Source of the DNA: Mycetocola lacteus
GTDB taxonomy: Bacteria; Actinomycetota; Actinomycetes; Actinomycetales; Microbacteriaceae
Assembly (NCBI RefSeq): GCF_003667575.1
Contig: NZ_RCUY01000009.1
Coordinates: forward strand, 248,001 to 312,000
Length of the DNA: 64,000 bases
Reading direction: 5' to 3'
A program made the translations under genes and the position numbers. The notes beneath the pieces were generated by a model. That model saw nothing but the letters and a program-made list of their open reading frames with translations, did no database searches and was not told where the DNA came from. Every line of letters begins with the position of its first letter. Position 1 is the stretch's first letter. Below are positions 45,211-52,679 of this stretch, one piece after another.

Positions 45211-46290
45211 GTGCCCACGCCTGACCACGACGACACCGCACGTCACTCCCCCTCCGCGATGGTCTCGGCAACCATTCATCGCGCCGCCCGAATTGACGAT
45301 GCCATTCTCGCCTGGCGAGAACGCCGCGGCCGCAAGCGCGGCTGGCGGGGAACCGTGGTCCCCTACACCGGGTATGGCTCGACCACCTGGGTACGCGTGC
45401 TGTGCCGGGTGCTCCTGAGCGGAAGCACCACCCACCCGCAAACCCGTGAGCAGGATTCGTCCCGTCGCATTCGCGGCTGGCGCTCCTTTATTACCGTGCC
45501 GGTGGTGGATGCCGAGGTGATCGTCACCGTCGCCGGAGTTGAGCACCGCCTGAGCGCCGACCGCGGCGGTCTGATCGATGCGGTCATTCCCGCCGAGCTT
45601 GAGCCCGGATGGCAGCAGATCACGCTGACCACCGAGGGACACGAACCGGTATCCGCCGACGTATTTATCGTGGACCCCGAGGCTCGCTTCGGGGTGATCT
45701 GCGACGTGGACGACACGGTCATGGTCACCGCCCTCCCGCGCCCACTGGTCGCCGCCTGGAACACCTTTGTGCTGGATGAGCACGCCCGCGTCCCGGTCCC
45801 CGGAATGGCCGTGTTCCTGGACCGGATGGTGCGAGCCCGCCCCGGCTCCCCCATCATCTACCTCTCCACGGGCGCCTGGAACGTGGCCCCGACCCTCAAC
45901 CGCTTCATGTCCCGAAACCTATATCCGGCGGGCGCGCTGTTGCTCACCGACTGGGGTCCCACCGTGGACCGCTGGTTCCGCAGCGGCCGCGACCACAAGG
46001 TGCAGAACCTCGACCGACTCGCCAGCGAGTTCCCCAACATTCGCTGGCTCCTGGTTGGCGACGACGGTCAGCACGACGAGGACCTCTACCGCGACTTCTC
46101 CCAGGCCCACCCGGGCCAGGTGCGGGCCATCGCAATTCGGCGCATGTCCACCGGCGAGGCAGTGCTGGCCGGCGGCCGCAGCCGTCACGACGACGTGGAG
46201 GACAGTGAGAGCGACGGCGTGCTGCGCCTCTCGGCACCCGACGGTGCCGGGCTGCTGGCGCTGCTCAAAAACGCTCATCTGCCCGACTAG
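45211..46290 (+). CDS. App1-like phosphatase (DUF2183)
   Basis: A 359-residue protein. The C-terminal half has the HAD-type catalytic motif ICDVDDTVMVT, IIYLSTGAWNVAPTLNRF and WLLVGDDGQHDEDLY, which define the yeast App1/DUF2183 phosphatidate phosphatase family. The N-terminal half has RRIRGWRSFITVPV and a small beta-domain. Bacterial members are uncharacterised; phosphatidate or another phospholipid is the likely substrate. It follows the DedA gene by 12 bases. Confidence 0.88.
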   Translation: MPTPDHDDTARHSPSAMVSATIHRAARIDDAILAWRERRGRKRGWRGTVVPYTGYGSTTWVRVLCRVLLSGSTTHPQTREQDSSRRIRGWRSFITVPVVDAEVIVTVAGVEHRLSADRGGLIDAVIPAELEPGWQQITLTTEGHEPVSADVFIVDPEARFGVICDVDDTVMVTALPRPLVAAWNTFVLDEHARVPVPGMAVFLDRMVRARPGSPIIYLSTGAWNVAPTLNRFMSRNLYPAGALLLTDWGPTVDRWFRSGRDHKVQNLDRLASEFPNIRWLLVGDDGQHDEDLYRDFSQAHPGQVRAIAIRRMSTGEAVLAGGRSRHDDVEDSESDGVLRLSAPDGAGLLALLKNAHLPD

Positions 46291-46353
46291 CGCCGACGCA
46301 CGTTATCCGACGCGCCCAGCACCCCTGATGCATCCATCCGATATTCTGGGGGC

Positions 46354-47397
46354 ATGCGCCTGACCTCTCTGATCCGCACCAGTTCGCGGATTCCCCTGCT
46401 TCAGGCGCTCAAGACGTCCATCGCCACCGTGCTCGCCTGGTTTGCCGCTTCCGCGGTCCTGCCCTCGCAGATGCCCGTGTTCGCGGCGGTCGGCGCACTA
46501 CTCGTGGTCCAACCGAGCCTGCATCAGTCAGCCGGTAAGGCAATCGAGCGCAGCATTGGCGTGATCGGTGGTGTGCTGATCGCCACCGGCGTCAACCTGG
46601 TGTTCGGCTTACAAAGCTGGGCGATCCTGCTCGCCATCGTGATCTCGATCATGGTGGCCTGGGTGTTCCGCCTGTCCCCCGGATCCTCGAATCAGATCCC
46701 GATTTCGGCAATGCTGGTCCTCGCGATCGGCGGTGCCACCCCCGACTACGCCTGGCATCGAATCCTGGAGACCCTGATCGGTGTGGCCATCGGTTTTGTG
46801 GTGAACGCGGCGATCGTGCCGCCGGTGATCCTCGCCCCCGCCCAGCGCGAGGCCGCGCAGCTGGCCCAGTCGGTTGCGGCACAGCTGGATGATCTGGCCG
46901 CGGCGCTCCCCTCGAAGCAGAGCCGCGCGGAACTGGACTCGCTGATGATCTCGGCCCGCCTCCTGCGTCCGATGCGCGATAAAGCCCTGGCGGCGATCCG
47001 GGTGGGCGAGGAATCGCTCACGATGAATCCCCGCCGAAGCAACCATCGGGATCGCCTCAACGAAACCAAGGCTCTGATCCAAACCCTGAGCGCGCTAACC
47101 AACCGGGTTGTGGGGATGAGCCGTGCCTTCCACGACCACTACGATGACGGGCTGCGCGATGAACCCACCGTCCGGGCGATCGCCCAGGAACTCTCCCGCG
47201 CCGCCCACGACCTGCGACTCCTGGCGGACGCCCGCATCCTCGACCGTAAGGATCCCGAACTCTCGGTTCCGATCGAGGAACCCATGCTGACCGCGCCGAT
47301 CACCATCCACAAGCCCAACCCACTGCACTGGATCCTGATCGGCTCCCTGATGGAGGATCTCCGCCGCATCCGCGAGGAGATCACCGGGGACGCCTAG
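46354..47397 (+). CDS. FUSC-like / aromatic acid exporter family membrane protein
   Basis: A 347-residue protein with an N-terminal six-helix membrane domain (PVFAAVGALLVVQPSLHQSA, ERSIGVIGGVLIATGVNLVF) and a C-terminal helical cytoplasmic region. This is the FUSC_2/ArAE half-size type. Members are proposed exporters of aromatic acids; the function is untested here. TATTCT (46342-46347) ends six bases before the ATG, another leaderless pattern. Confidence 0.85.
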   Translation: MRLTSLIRTSSRIPLLQALKTSIATVLAWFAASAVLPSQMPVFAAVGALLVVQPSLHQSAGKAIERSIGVIGGVLIATGVNLVFGLQSWAILLAIVISIMVAWVFRLSPGSSNQIPISAMLVLAIGGATPDYAWHRILETLIGVAIGFVVNAAIVPPVILAPAQREAAQLAQSVAAQLDDLAAALPSKQSRAELDSLMISARLLRPMRDKALAAIRVGEESLTMNPRRSNHRDRLNETKALIQTLSALTNRVVGMSRAFHDHYDDGLRDEPTVRAIAQELSRAAHDLRLLADARILDRKDPELSVPIEEPMLTAPITIHKPNPLHWILIGSLMEDLRRIREEITGDA

Positions 47398-47425
47398 CCC
47401 TGGAGCTTAAGCCCGCTGCAATCGG

Positions 47426-48193
47426 CTAGAGATCATCGAACTTCACGATTATCTCGTCGGAGTGGTCGAACCAGGTCCACGGGGGCCGCGCGTCAAGAAG
47501 CTCGCTCACCTGCCGGTGGCCCGGCGAAATTGGGATGTCCCACTCCAGCCCCTCTGGCCCCGGTCCCGCACCGTTCCAGTAGCTGCGCTTTGTAAACTGG
47601 GCGGCGATGTCTTCCCACCTGCGAGGTCGATAGAGGCCTGAATCATCCAACGCCGAGATTCCACGTGTGATCGCCTCGCGAACCGCCGCCCCCATGAGGA
47701 GCTCGTCGATATAGGGCCCCGGCGAGTAGAACGGAACGGTCCCGCGCTTCAGCTCGTTCACGATTCCCCGACAGGCTCTCGCTACGGCGTCCGCAAACGC
47801 CCTATTTTCTGCGATACGAAACATCACGCGCACATCAAAGTAGGCAAATGGGGGAACCTGAAATAGCGGGCGCTGCCCCGGGGCCAACAACCATCGAGCG
47901 ATATCCTGGTTGGCCCAAGCTTCGAGAATTGCCACCAGCACCTGCGCCTGCTTCGGTGTCAGAAAGCCGCCACCCAGCCACTTCCATTCCAGCGTGTCCT
48001 GATCCCTCTGCCGGACCTCCGGTGTGCGCTCCGCCAAACCCAGCACCCGCGCGCAGGCCACACCCGTGCTCTCTTTGACCCTCTCCGGATCCACTTCCCA
48101 GCGCGCCCACGTGGACACACTCACGGACGCGCGCCTAGCCGCTCCGGCCTGTGACAGCCCGAGGTCCCTACGCCTGCGCAACCTCTCGTTCAT
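47426..48193 (-). CDS. HTH protein with unrecognised C-terminal domain
   Basis: A protein of about 255 residues. The N-terminus is a Cro/CI-type HTH: NERLRRRRDLGLSQAGAARR, ASVSVSTWARWEVDPERVK. The remaining 180 residues, with EWKWLGGGFLTPKQAQVLVA, PPFAYFDVRVMF and an end rich in Trp and acids (RPPWTWFDHSDEIIVKFDDL), match no family I recognise. ATG 48193 lacks a visible ribosome site; TTG 48229 is in frame. The gene is isolated next to a repeat-dense spacer and may be accessory. Confidence 0.7.
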   Translation of the reverse strand: MNERLRRRRDLGLSQAGAARRASVSVSTWARWEVDPERVKESTGVACARVLGLAERTPEVRQRDQDTLEWKWLGGGFLTPKQAQVLVAILEAWANQDIARWLLAPGQRPLFQVPPFAYFDVRVMFRIAENRAFADAVARACRGIVNELKRGTVPFYSPGPYIDELLMGAAVREAITRGISALDDSGLYRPRRWEDIAAQFTKRSYWNGAGPGPEGLEWDIPISPGHRQVSELLDARPPWTWFDHSDEIIVKFDDL

Positions 48194-48261
48194 CTGAGCG
48201 AGGCTAATCAGAACTCGCCCCAGGATCAACTCCCCGGTTCCACCACGGACACCGCGGACAC

Positions 48262-48306
48262 TCCGAACGCTTCGAACGCTTCGAACGCTTCGAACGCTTC
48301 GAACGC
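48262..48306. repeat. 9-base tandem repeat (5 units)
   Basis: Five head-to-tail units of TTCGAACGC (the first is TCCGAACGC). Each contains the palindrome TTCGAA. Confidence 0.92.
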
Positions 48307-48450
48307 CGACGATGCACTGAAATCGGGGACGTCGCAGACAAATCGGGAGGGGACCAGATGAATCGGGGTACCAGATGAATCGGAGGCGCTTTTCCCGTTT
48401 GCCTCGTTTAGTCCACCCTCCCCACCCCTTTCCCTTTTAGCGAGAGGGTC

Positions 48451-48514
48451 GTTTTGACCCGTAATTGACACGTCAAAACCGGCACTCGCCACAGAAGCAT
48501 GTGCGAGGAGAAAC
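48451..48514. repeat. Palindrome-headed repeat unit, copy A
   Basis: The unit begins with an imperfect palindrome (48451-48479, GTTTTGACCCGT / ACACGTCAAAAC) and continues with CTCGCCACAGAAGCATGTGC and GAGAAAC. It is repeated as copy B 72 bases downstream. Confidence 0.85.
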
Positions 48515-48522
48515 AGGGCGGG

Positions 48523-48587
48523 ATTTTGACACGTAATTGACGTGTCAAAATGCCTCCTCGCCACAGGGGCATGTGTGTGGGAGAAAC
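48523..48587. repeat. Palindrome-headed repeat unit, copy B
   Basis: It begins with exact arms ATTTTGACACGT and its complement around AATTG (48523-48551), then CTCGCCACAGGGGCATGTGT and GAGAAAC. The palindrome is nearly that at 18794-18824. Confidence 0.88.
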
Positions 48588-48604
48588 GGCGAGGTTCTCC
48601 GCTC

Positions 48605-48644
48605 ACCGCACCGGACCGCACCGGACCAGACCGCACCGGACCGC
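48605..48644. repeat. 10-base repeat ACCGCACCGG (3 units plus partials)
   Basis: Units at 48605, 48615 and 48630, with ACCAG between the second and third and a partial unit at 48640. Confidence 0.85.
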
Positions 48645-48698
48645 GTCACAATCGGGATCAACTAAGGAGCGGGCCAAGCACCAAACGGCTACCAAAGC

Positions 48699-48782
48699 GC
48701 GACAAGCGACTAGCGACTAGCGACTAGCGACAAGCGACTAGCGACTAGCGACTAGCGACTAGCGACTAGCGACTAGCGACTA
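48699..48782. repeat. 7-base tandem repeat GCGACTA (12 units)
   Basis: Twelve uninterrupted 7-base units; units 1 and 5 are GCGACAA, the rest GCGACTA. The last unit's CTA is the TAG stop codon of the YchJ-like gene on the minus strand, so the array starts exactly at that gene's end. Confidence 0.95.
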
Positions 48783-49169
48783 GCCGATGGTAGGGTCGGC
48801 GTCGCGGTAGTACCAGCGGCCGTTTTCGCGGGTGAAGTGGCTGCGCTCGTGCTGGGTGCCCTTGCCGTCCGGGGAGCGGTAGTAGGCGGTGAATTCGACC
48901 GTGCCGACGCGGTCCAGGGGGCCGCCGGCGCTGGTGCCCTCGATGTCGAGGCGGTACCAGCGCAGGTCGGGGTCGAGCTCCAGGGCACCGGGACGGGTGT
49001 GCGGGTGCCAGGTGTGCAGCAGGTAGTCCACATCGCCCACCGCAAACGCCGAGAACCGCGAGCGCATGAGCGCCTCGGCCGTGGCTGCCGGGGTGCCGGC
49101 ATGGGCGCGACCGCAGCACTCACCGTAGGTGAGGCCGCTCAGGCATGGGCAGCGCAGTGTGGGATCCAT
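48780..49169 (-). CDS. YchJ-family protein (UPF0225, SEC-C motif)
   Basis: A 129-residue cytoplasmic protein. It starts with the zinc-binding SEC-C-like motif CPCLSGLTYGECCGRAH and continues with the YchJ domain: AEALMRSRFSAFAVGDVDYL, TWHPHTRP and FTAYYRSPDGKGTQHERSHF. The function is unknown. Its stop codon is formed by the last unit of the 7-base array. It is divergent from the SRAP gene. Confidence 0.9.
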   Translation of the reverse strand: MDPTLRCPCLSGLTYGECCGRAHAGTPAATAEALMRSRFSAFAVGDVDYLLHTWHPHTRPGALELDPDLRWYRLDIEGTSAGGPLDRVGTVEFTAYYRSPDGKGTQHERSHFTRENGRWYYRDADPTIG

Positions 49170-49229
49170 GGCTCAATTCTCCCACGATGTCCCCACCAGC
49201 GGATAACATCTCAGGAAAGGAGGCTGCGC

Positions 49230-49949
49230 ATGTGTGGACGCTTTGCCATGGATGGCGAGATCAACAGCATGATCGTCGAGTTTATCGAGGAGACCGGGCG
49301 CGCTCCGGCCGAGTGGCGGCCGTCGTGGCAGCCCTCCTGGAACATCGCCCCGACCCAGCAGATCCCGATCCTGCTCGAGGCCACGCGGCCCGAGCTCAAT
49401 CGTGAGCTGCGGTTCGAGAGTGCGTCCTGGTCGCTCGTCCCCCGCTGGTCCGAGACGCTGCGCCCGAAGTTCCCCACGTTCAACGCGCGGATCGAAACAG
49501 CCGCCGAAAAGCCCACGTTTCGGGCAGCGGTCAGGCATCAGCGCGCGGTCGTGTTTGCCACCGGCTACTTTGAGTGGCACACCGAGGACGGGGTCAAGGC
49601 GCCCTATTTCATCCGTCCCGCGACCCATGAGATCACCGCGTTTGCCGGGCTCTACTCCTGGTGGCCGGACCCCACACTCCCGTATAATGATCCGGCGCGC
49701 TGGCACCTCACCGCGACCATCCTGACCCAGCCCACCGCCCCCAACCTGGCCGAGATTCACGACCGCAATCCGGTGTTCCTCCCACAGGAGCTGTGGCTCC
49801 CCTGGATCGACAGCTCGGTGACCGGAGACGCGGCCCTGCTGGACACGGTGGCCGAGGCCGGAGCCGCCTGGGCGCGGGACTTCCGTGCGGATCGAGTGGG
49901 TCCGGTACGCGGAAACGGCCCCGAACTCATCGACCCGGTGGCCGCCTAG
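49230..49949 (+). CDS. SOS response-associated peptidase family protein (SRAP, HMCES/YedK-like)
   Basis: A 239-residue protein that forms DNA-protein crosslinks with abasic sites in single-stranded DNA. Catalytic Cys2 follows the removed Met in MCGRFAMD; NIAPTQQIPIL, the Asn in FNARIETAA, the Glu in GYFEWHTEDG and the His in NLAEIHDRNPVFLPQ are all present. ATG 49230 has a perfect AAAGGAGG seven bases upstream, and Cys2 requires this start; the frame extends far upstream without support. It is divergent from the YchJ-like gene. Confidence 0.95.
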   Translation: MCGRFAMDGEINSMIVEFIEETGRAPAEWRPSWQPSWNIAPTQQIPILLEATRPELNRELRFESASWSLVPRWSETLRPKFPTFNARIETAAEKPTFRAAVRHQRAVVFATGYFEWHTEDGVKAPYFIRPATHEITAFAGLYSWWPDPTLPYNDPARWHLTATILTQPTAPNLAEIHDRNPVFLPQELWLPWIDSSVTGDAALLDTVAEAGAAWARDFRADRVGPVRGNGPELIDPVAA

Positions 49950-50039
49950 GAACGTCGCACCGACGTCAAGAATCGTCATCCTCGCGGTCCGCACGAGCGC
50001 GCGGAACAAAATCCGCGGGGCCCGCGTTAGACTGATCGA

Positions 50040-50160
50040 GTGCTCCGGGGTCGGTGTAATTCCGAACCGGCGGTGATAGTCCGCGAACCGCACGGGAAAC
50101 CGTGTGGCCGAATCGGTGAAATTCCGATACCGACAGTTAGAGTCTGGATGAGAGAAGCAC
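50040..50160 (+). ncRNA. FMN riboswitch (RFN element)
   Basis: The conserved RFN core is visible: CCGGGGTCGGTGTAATTCCG, ACCGGCGGTGATAGTCCGCG, AATCGGTGAAATTCCGATAC and CGACAGTTAGAGTCTGGATG with AGAGAAGCAC. P1 is formed by GTGCT (50040-50044) and AGCAC (50156-50160). TAGACT (50028-50033) is a -10 box seven bases ahead. It controls the transporter gene 75 bases downstream. With no terminator visible, control is probably at translation, by hiding the GGAAGGAG site at 50219-50226. Confidence 0.96.
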
Positions 50161-50234
50161 GCTTTGGTGATTGTTGACGTTTAACATCCCTTGGTATTTC
50201 CCCCGCAGTTTCGCACGCGGAAGGAGAAAAACCA

Positions 50235-50930
50235 TTGAACGTCATTACCTGGCTCTTTGACGCCCAGCTTCACATCGGATCTCAAACGATCCTCTGGCGC
50301 GAAATCATCGGCAACGTTTTCGGACTGATCTGCGCGATCGGCGGCATGCGACGCAAGGCATGGGCCTGGCCGGTCGGCATCATCGGCAACCTGCTCCTGC
50401 TCACGGTGTTCCTGGGGGCGGTGTTCCACACCCCGAACCCCACGAACCTGCTGGGTCAGGCCGGACGGCAGATCATGTTCCTGATCGTCGCCGTCTACGG
50501 GTGGATCCGCTGGCACCAGTCCCGCGGGGGCCAGGCCGTCGCGATCTCGCCGCGCTGGGCCAGCGGCAAGCAGCGCATCTTCCTGGTGGTTGCCCTGGTG
50601 GGTGGTACCGCGATCCTCACGCCGGTGTTTCGCGCACTGGGATCCTTCGAACCGGTCTGGGCCGACGCCTGGATCTTCATGGGTTCGCTGCTGGCCACCT
50701 ACGGGATGGCCCGCGGGTGGGTCGAGTTCTGGCTGATCTGGGTGGCCGTGGACGCCGTGGGTGTGCCGCTGCTGGTGAGCGCCGGGTATTACGCCTCGGC
50801 GTTTATGTACCTGTTCTACGGGGCCTTCACGCTGATCGGGTTCTTTGTGTGGTGGCGGATCAACCGGGTCGAGTCGGCCGCCCGCGCGCTGCTGGACACC
50901 GATTCGGCCATGCCGGTGCTGCGTGGCTAA
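50235..50930 (+). CDS. ribM: RibM/PnuX-type riboflavin transporter (PnuC family)
   Basis: A 231-residue membrane protein with about seven helices. The fold matches PnuC: REIIGNVFGLICAIGGMRRK, AWAWPVGIIGNLLLL, AGRQIMFLIVAVYGWIRWHQ and EFWLIWVAVDAVGVPLLVS. PnuC-like proteins under FMN riboswitches in Corynebacterium and Streptomyces (PnuX/RibM) move riboflavin by facilitated diffusion rather than nicotinamide riboside; the riboswitch here supports that role. The start is TTG 50235, with GGAAGGAG eight bases upstream. Confidence 0.93.
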   Translation: MNVITWLFDAQLHIGSQTILWREIIGNVFGLICAIGGMRRKAWAWPVGIIGNLLLLTVFLGAVFHTPNPTNLLGQAGRQIMFLIVAVYGWIRWHQSRGGQAVAISPRWASGKQRIFLVVALVGGTAILTPVFRALGSFEPVWADAWIFMGSLLATYGMARGWVEFWLIWVAVDAVGVPLLVSAGYYASAFMYLFYGAFTLIGFFVWWRINRVESAARALLDTDSAMPVLRG

Positions 50931-51002
50931 ACCCGCACGCGCATCATCCCGCGCTCATGTGGCGGCACGAGTCCGTGTAGGAGCGCGGAGCGGGCCTGCG
51001 CG

Positions 51003-51332
51003 CTAGCAGGCGCCGGAGTTTCGCACCTCGATCAGGGCGTCGTCGATATCGGCGGCGGTCAGCACGTCGGCACGCGAGTAGACCAGGTGTCCCCCGCGGT
51101 AGATCAGCGTGGTCGGGATCGAACGCACACCCAGCTTCTGGGCCAGTTCGGGCTCGGCCACGGTGTCCACCGAGCCATAAAACACGTCCGGGTGCGCGGC
51201 CGAGGAGGCCCGGAACACGTCGGCGAAGGCCAGGCAGGGGCCGCACCAGGCGGCCCAGAGGTCAAGAATCACCAGGCGGTTGGATTCAAGAACGGATTCG
51301 AAGGACTCGGTGGTCACCGGCGTTACGGACAT
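51003..51332 (-). CDS. Thioredoxin family protein
   Basis: A 109-residue thioredoxin. The redox motif WAAWCGPC and the cis-proline loop GVRSIPTTLIYRGG are present. It reduces disulfides in cytoplasmic proteins. It ends in an unusual extra Cys (NSGAC). It is divergent from the diaminopimelate dehydrogenase gene and convergent with ribM. Confidence 0.93.
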   Translation of the reverse strand: MSVTPVTTESFESVLESNRLVILDLWAAWCGPCLAFADVFRASSAAHPDVFYGSVDTVAEPELAQKLGVRSIPTTLIYRGGHLVYSRADVLTAADIDDALIEVRNSGAC

Positions 51333-51465
51333 GGTTCCATGCTAAACCCGCCGCCACACCCCGGTGCACGAGCGTGCACCCCGCCGCCGGGCCACGCGGG
51401 CGCTGCGCTAGGGTGGGGGTTCGTTTATCCGGGAGCGCATTGGCGCGGTAAGGGAGCAGCACAGC

Positions 51466-52449
51466 ATGTCACAGCAGATTCGGGTTGGCATCGTGGGATA
51501 CGGAAATCTCGGTCGCGGAGTGGAGGCCTCGCTCGCCCTCAACCCGGATCTGGAACTCGTGGGTGTCTTCACCCGGCGCGATCCCGAGACTCTGATCCCC
51601 GCCCGCCCCGAGACCCGGGTGTTCGGGATCGACGCCCTGGACGGGCTCGAGGACCGGATCGACGTGCTGATCCTCTGTGGCGGTTCCAAGGACGACCTGC
51701 CGATCCACGGACCCGAACTCGCCGCCCGCTTCAACACCGTGGACAGCTTTGACACCCACGCCCGCGTGCCCGAGTACTTTGCGGCGATGGACGCCGCAAC
51801 CTCCGGCGAGCGCGTGGCGATCATCTCGGTGGGCTGGGATCCCGGCCTGTTCTCGATTAACCGGCTGTACGGCGAGGCCATCCTCCCCGACGGCGATACG
51901 CACACGTTCTGGGGCCGGGGCCTCAGCCAAGGGCACTCGGACGCGATCCGTCGCATTCCCGGCGTCGCCGCGGGCGTGCAGTACACGATTCCCTCGGAGG
52001 AGGCGATTTCAAAGGTCCGCTCCGGCGAGCGCCCGACCCTCTCCACCCGGGACAAGCACACCCGTGAGTGCGTGATCGTCCTGGAAGACGGGGGCAACGA
52101 GGAAGCCATTCGCCAGGCGATCGTGACCATGCCGCACTACTTCGACGAGTATGACACCACGGTCACCGTCATCGACGCCGAGGAGTTCAACCGGGAGCAC
52201 CGGGCGATGCCGCACGGCGGGTTTGTCATCCGCAGTGGGCAGTCCTCCCCGGAAACCTCCCAGGTGATCGAATACCGGCTCGCCCTGGACTCCAATCCCG
52301 AGTTCACCGCGAGCGTGCTGGTGGCCTATGCCCGCGCCGCCGCAAGACTGCGCGCCCGGGGACAGTTTGGTGCCCACTCGGTGCTGGATATCGCCCCGGC
52401 GCTGCTCTCCCCGGACTCCCCCGAGACGCTGCGAGCACGCCTGCTCTAG
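51466..52449 (+). CDS. ddh: meso-Diaminopimelate D-dehydrogenase
   Basis: A 327-residue NADPH-dependent enzyme that converts tetrahydrodipicolinate directly to meso-DAP in lysine synthesis. The N-terminal Rossmann motif is RVGIVGYGNLGRGVE, with VFTRRDPETL, and the catalytic region has DSFDTHARVPEYFAAMD, SVGWDPGLFSINR and FWGRGLSQGHSDAIRRIPGV. Length and motifs match Corynebacterium Ddh. GGGAG precedes the ATG. Its spread in Actinobacteria is patchy. Confidence 0.95.
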   Translation: MSQQIRVGIVGYGNLGRGVEASLALNPDLELVGVFTRRDPETLIPARPETRVFGIDALDGLEDRIDVLILCGGSKDDLPIHGPELAARFNTVDSFDTHARVPEYFAAMDAATSGERVAIISVGWDPGLFSINRLYGEAILPDGDTHTFWGRGLSQGHSDAIRRIPGVAAGVQYTIPSEEAISKVRSGERPTLSTRDKHTRECVIVLEDGGNEEAIRQAIVTMPHYFDEYDTTVTVIDAEEFNREHRAMPHGGFVIRSGQSSPETSQVIEYRLALDSNPEFTASVLVAYARAAARLRARGQFGAHSVLDIAPALLSPDSPETLRARLL

Positions 52450-52455
52450 CACGGT

Positions 52456-52505
52456 GTTAAGAGCGCGTTAAGAAAGCGCAGTGCGGTGTCAGGACGGCGT
52501 TAAGA
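52456..52505 (+). promoter_or_regulatory. Candidate KdpE binding region (direct repeats)
   Basis: GTTAAGA occurs at 52456-52462, 52467-52473 and 52499-52505. The first two are 11 bases apart, about one helical turn, and the third 32 bases on, three turns. Same-strand spacing like this is typical of OmpR-family operators such as KdpE. The repeats lie upstream of the kdp genes. Confidence 0.55.
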
Positions 52506-52595
52506 CGATCCCTACACGAACCGCTTCCGCGGTTACCTAGAGAGGCACCCCGCCCGAACCGTTCGGGACCGGGGGTTCCGTCTCGGGAGATTTTC

Positions 52596-52679
52596 GTGTT
52601 AGACATCCTCTTTATCGGCATCACCATCGCGTTCTGCGCGCTGTGTGCGTGGGCCGCTCGTGGAATCGAGAAGCTATGA
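52596..52679 (+). CDS. Small membrane ORF at the head of the kdp operon
   Basis: A 27-residue single-helix protein: a hydrophobic run (LDILFIGITIAFCALCAWAA) then RGIEKL. GTG 52596 has GGGAG seven bases upstream, and the stop overlaps the kdpF ATG (ATGA). Similar short hydrophobic ORFs ending in Arg-Gly-x-Glu-x-Leu stand before kdpF in other Actinobacteria as far as I recall. It may be a second KdpF-like stabilising peptide or part of translational coupling. Confidence 0.6.
   Translation: MLDILFIGITIAFCALCAWAARGIEKL

Larger units (their letters stand above)
48194..48779. other. Repeat-dense spacer
   Basis: About 585 bases without a credible gene. In order it holds a 9-base tandem array, two copies of a 64-65-base unit headed by a palindrome, three 10-base ACCGCACCGG units and a 7-base tandem array that runs into the stop of the next gene. 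A 136-codon minus-strand frame across it is built from these repeats and has no start context, so it is not called. Confidence 0.75.

Noticed and set aside
48226-48636. A 136-codon minus-strand frame with repeated peptide blocks (FEAFEAFEAF, and two FD(T/V)SIT-type blocks)
   Set aside because: It is made entirely of translated tandem repeats and palindromes, has no ribosome site and no domain; better explained as non-coding repeats.
48230-48782. Possible CRISPR array
   Set aside because: The repeats are short and head-to-tail without unique spacers of CRISPR length, and no cas gene is present.
48837-49229. Upstream extension of the SRAP protein
   Set aside because: The catalytic Cys must be residue 2, and ATG 49230 has a perfect ribosome site; the extension is antisense to the YchJ-like gene.
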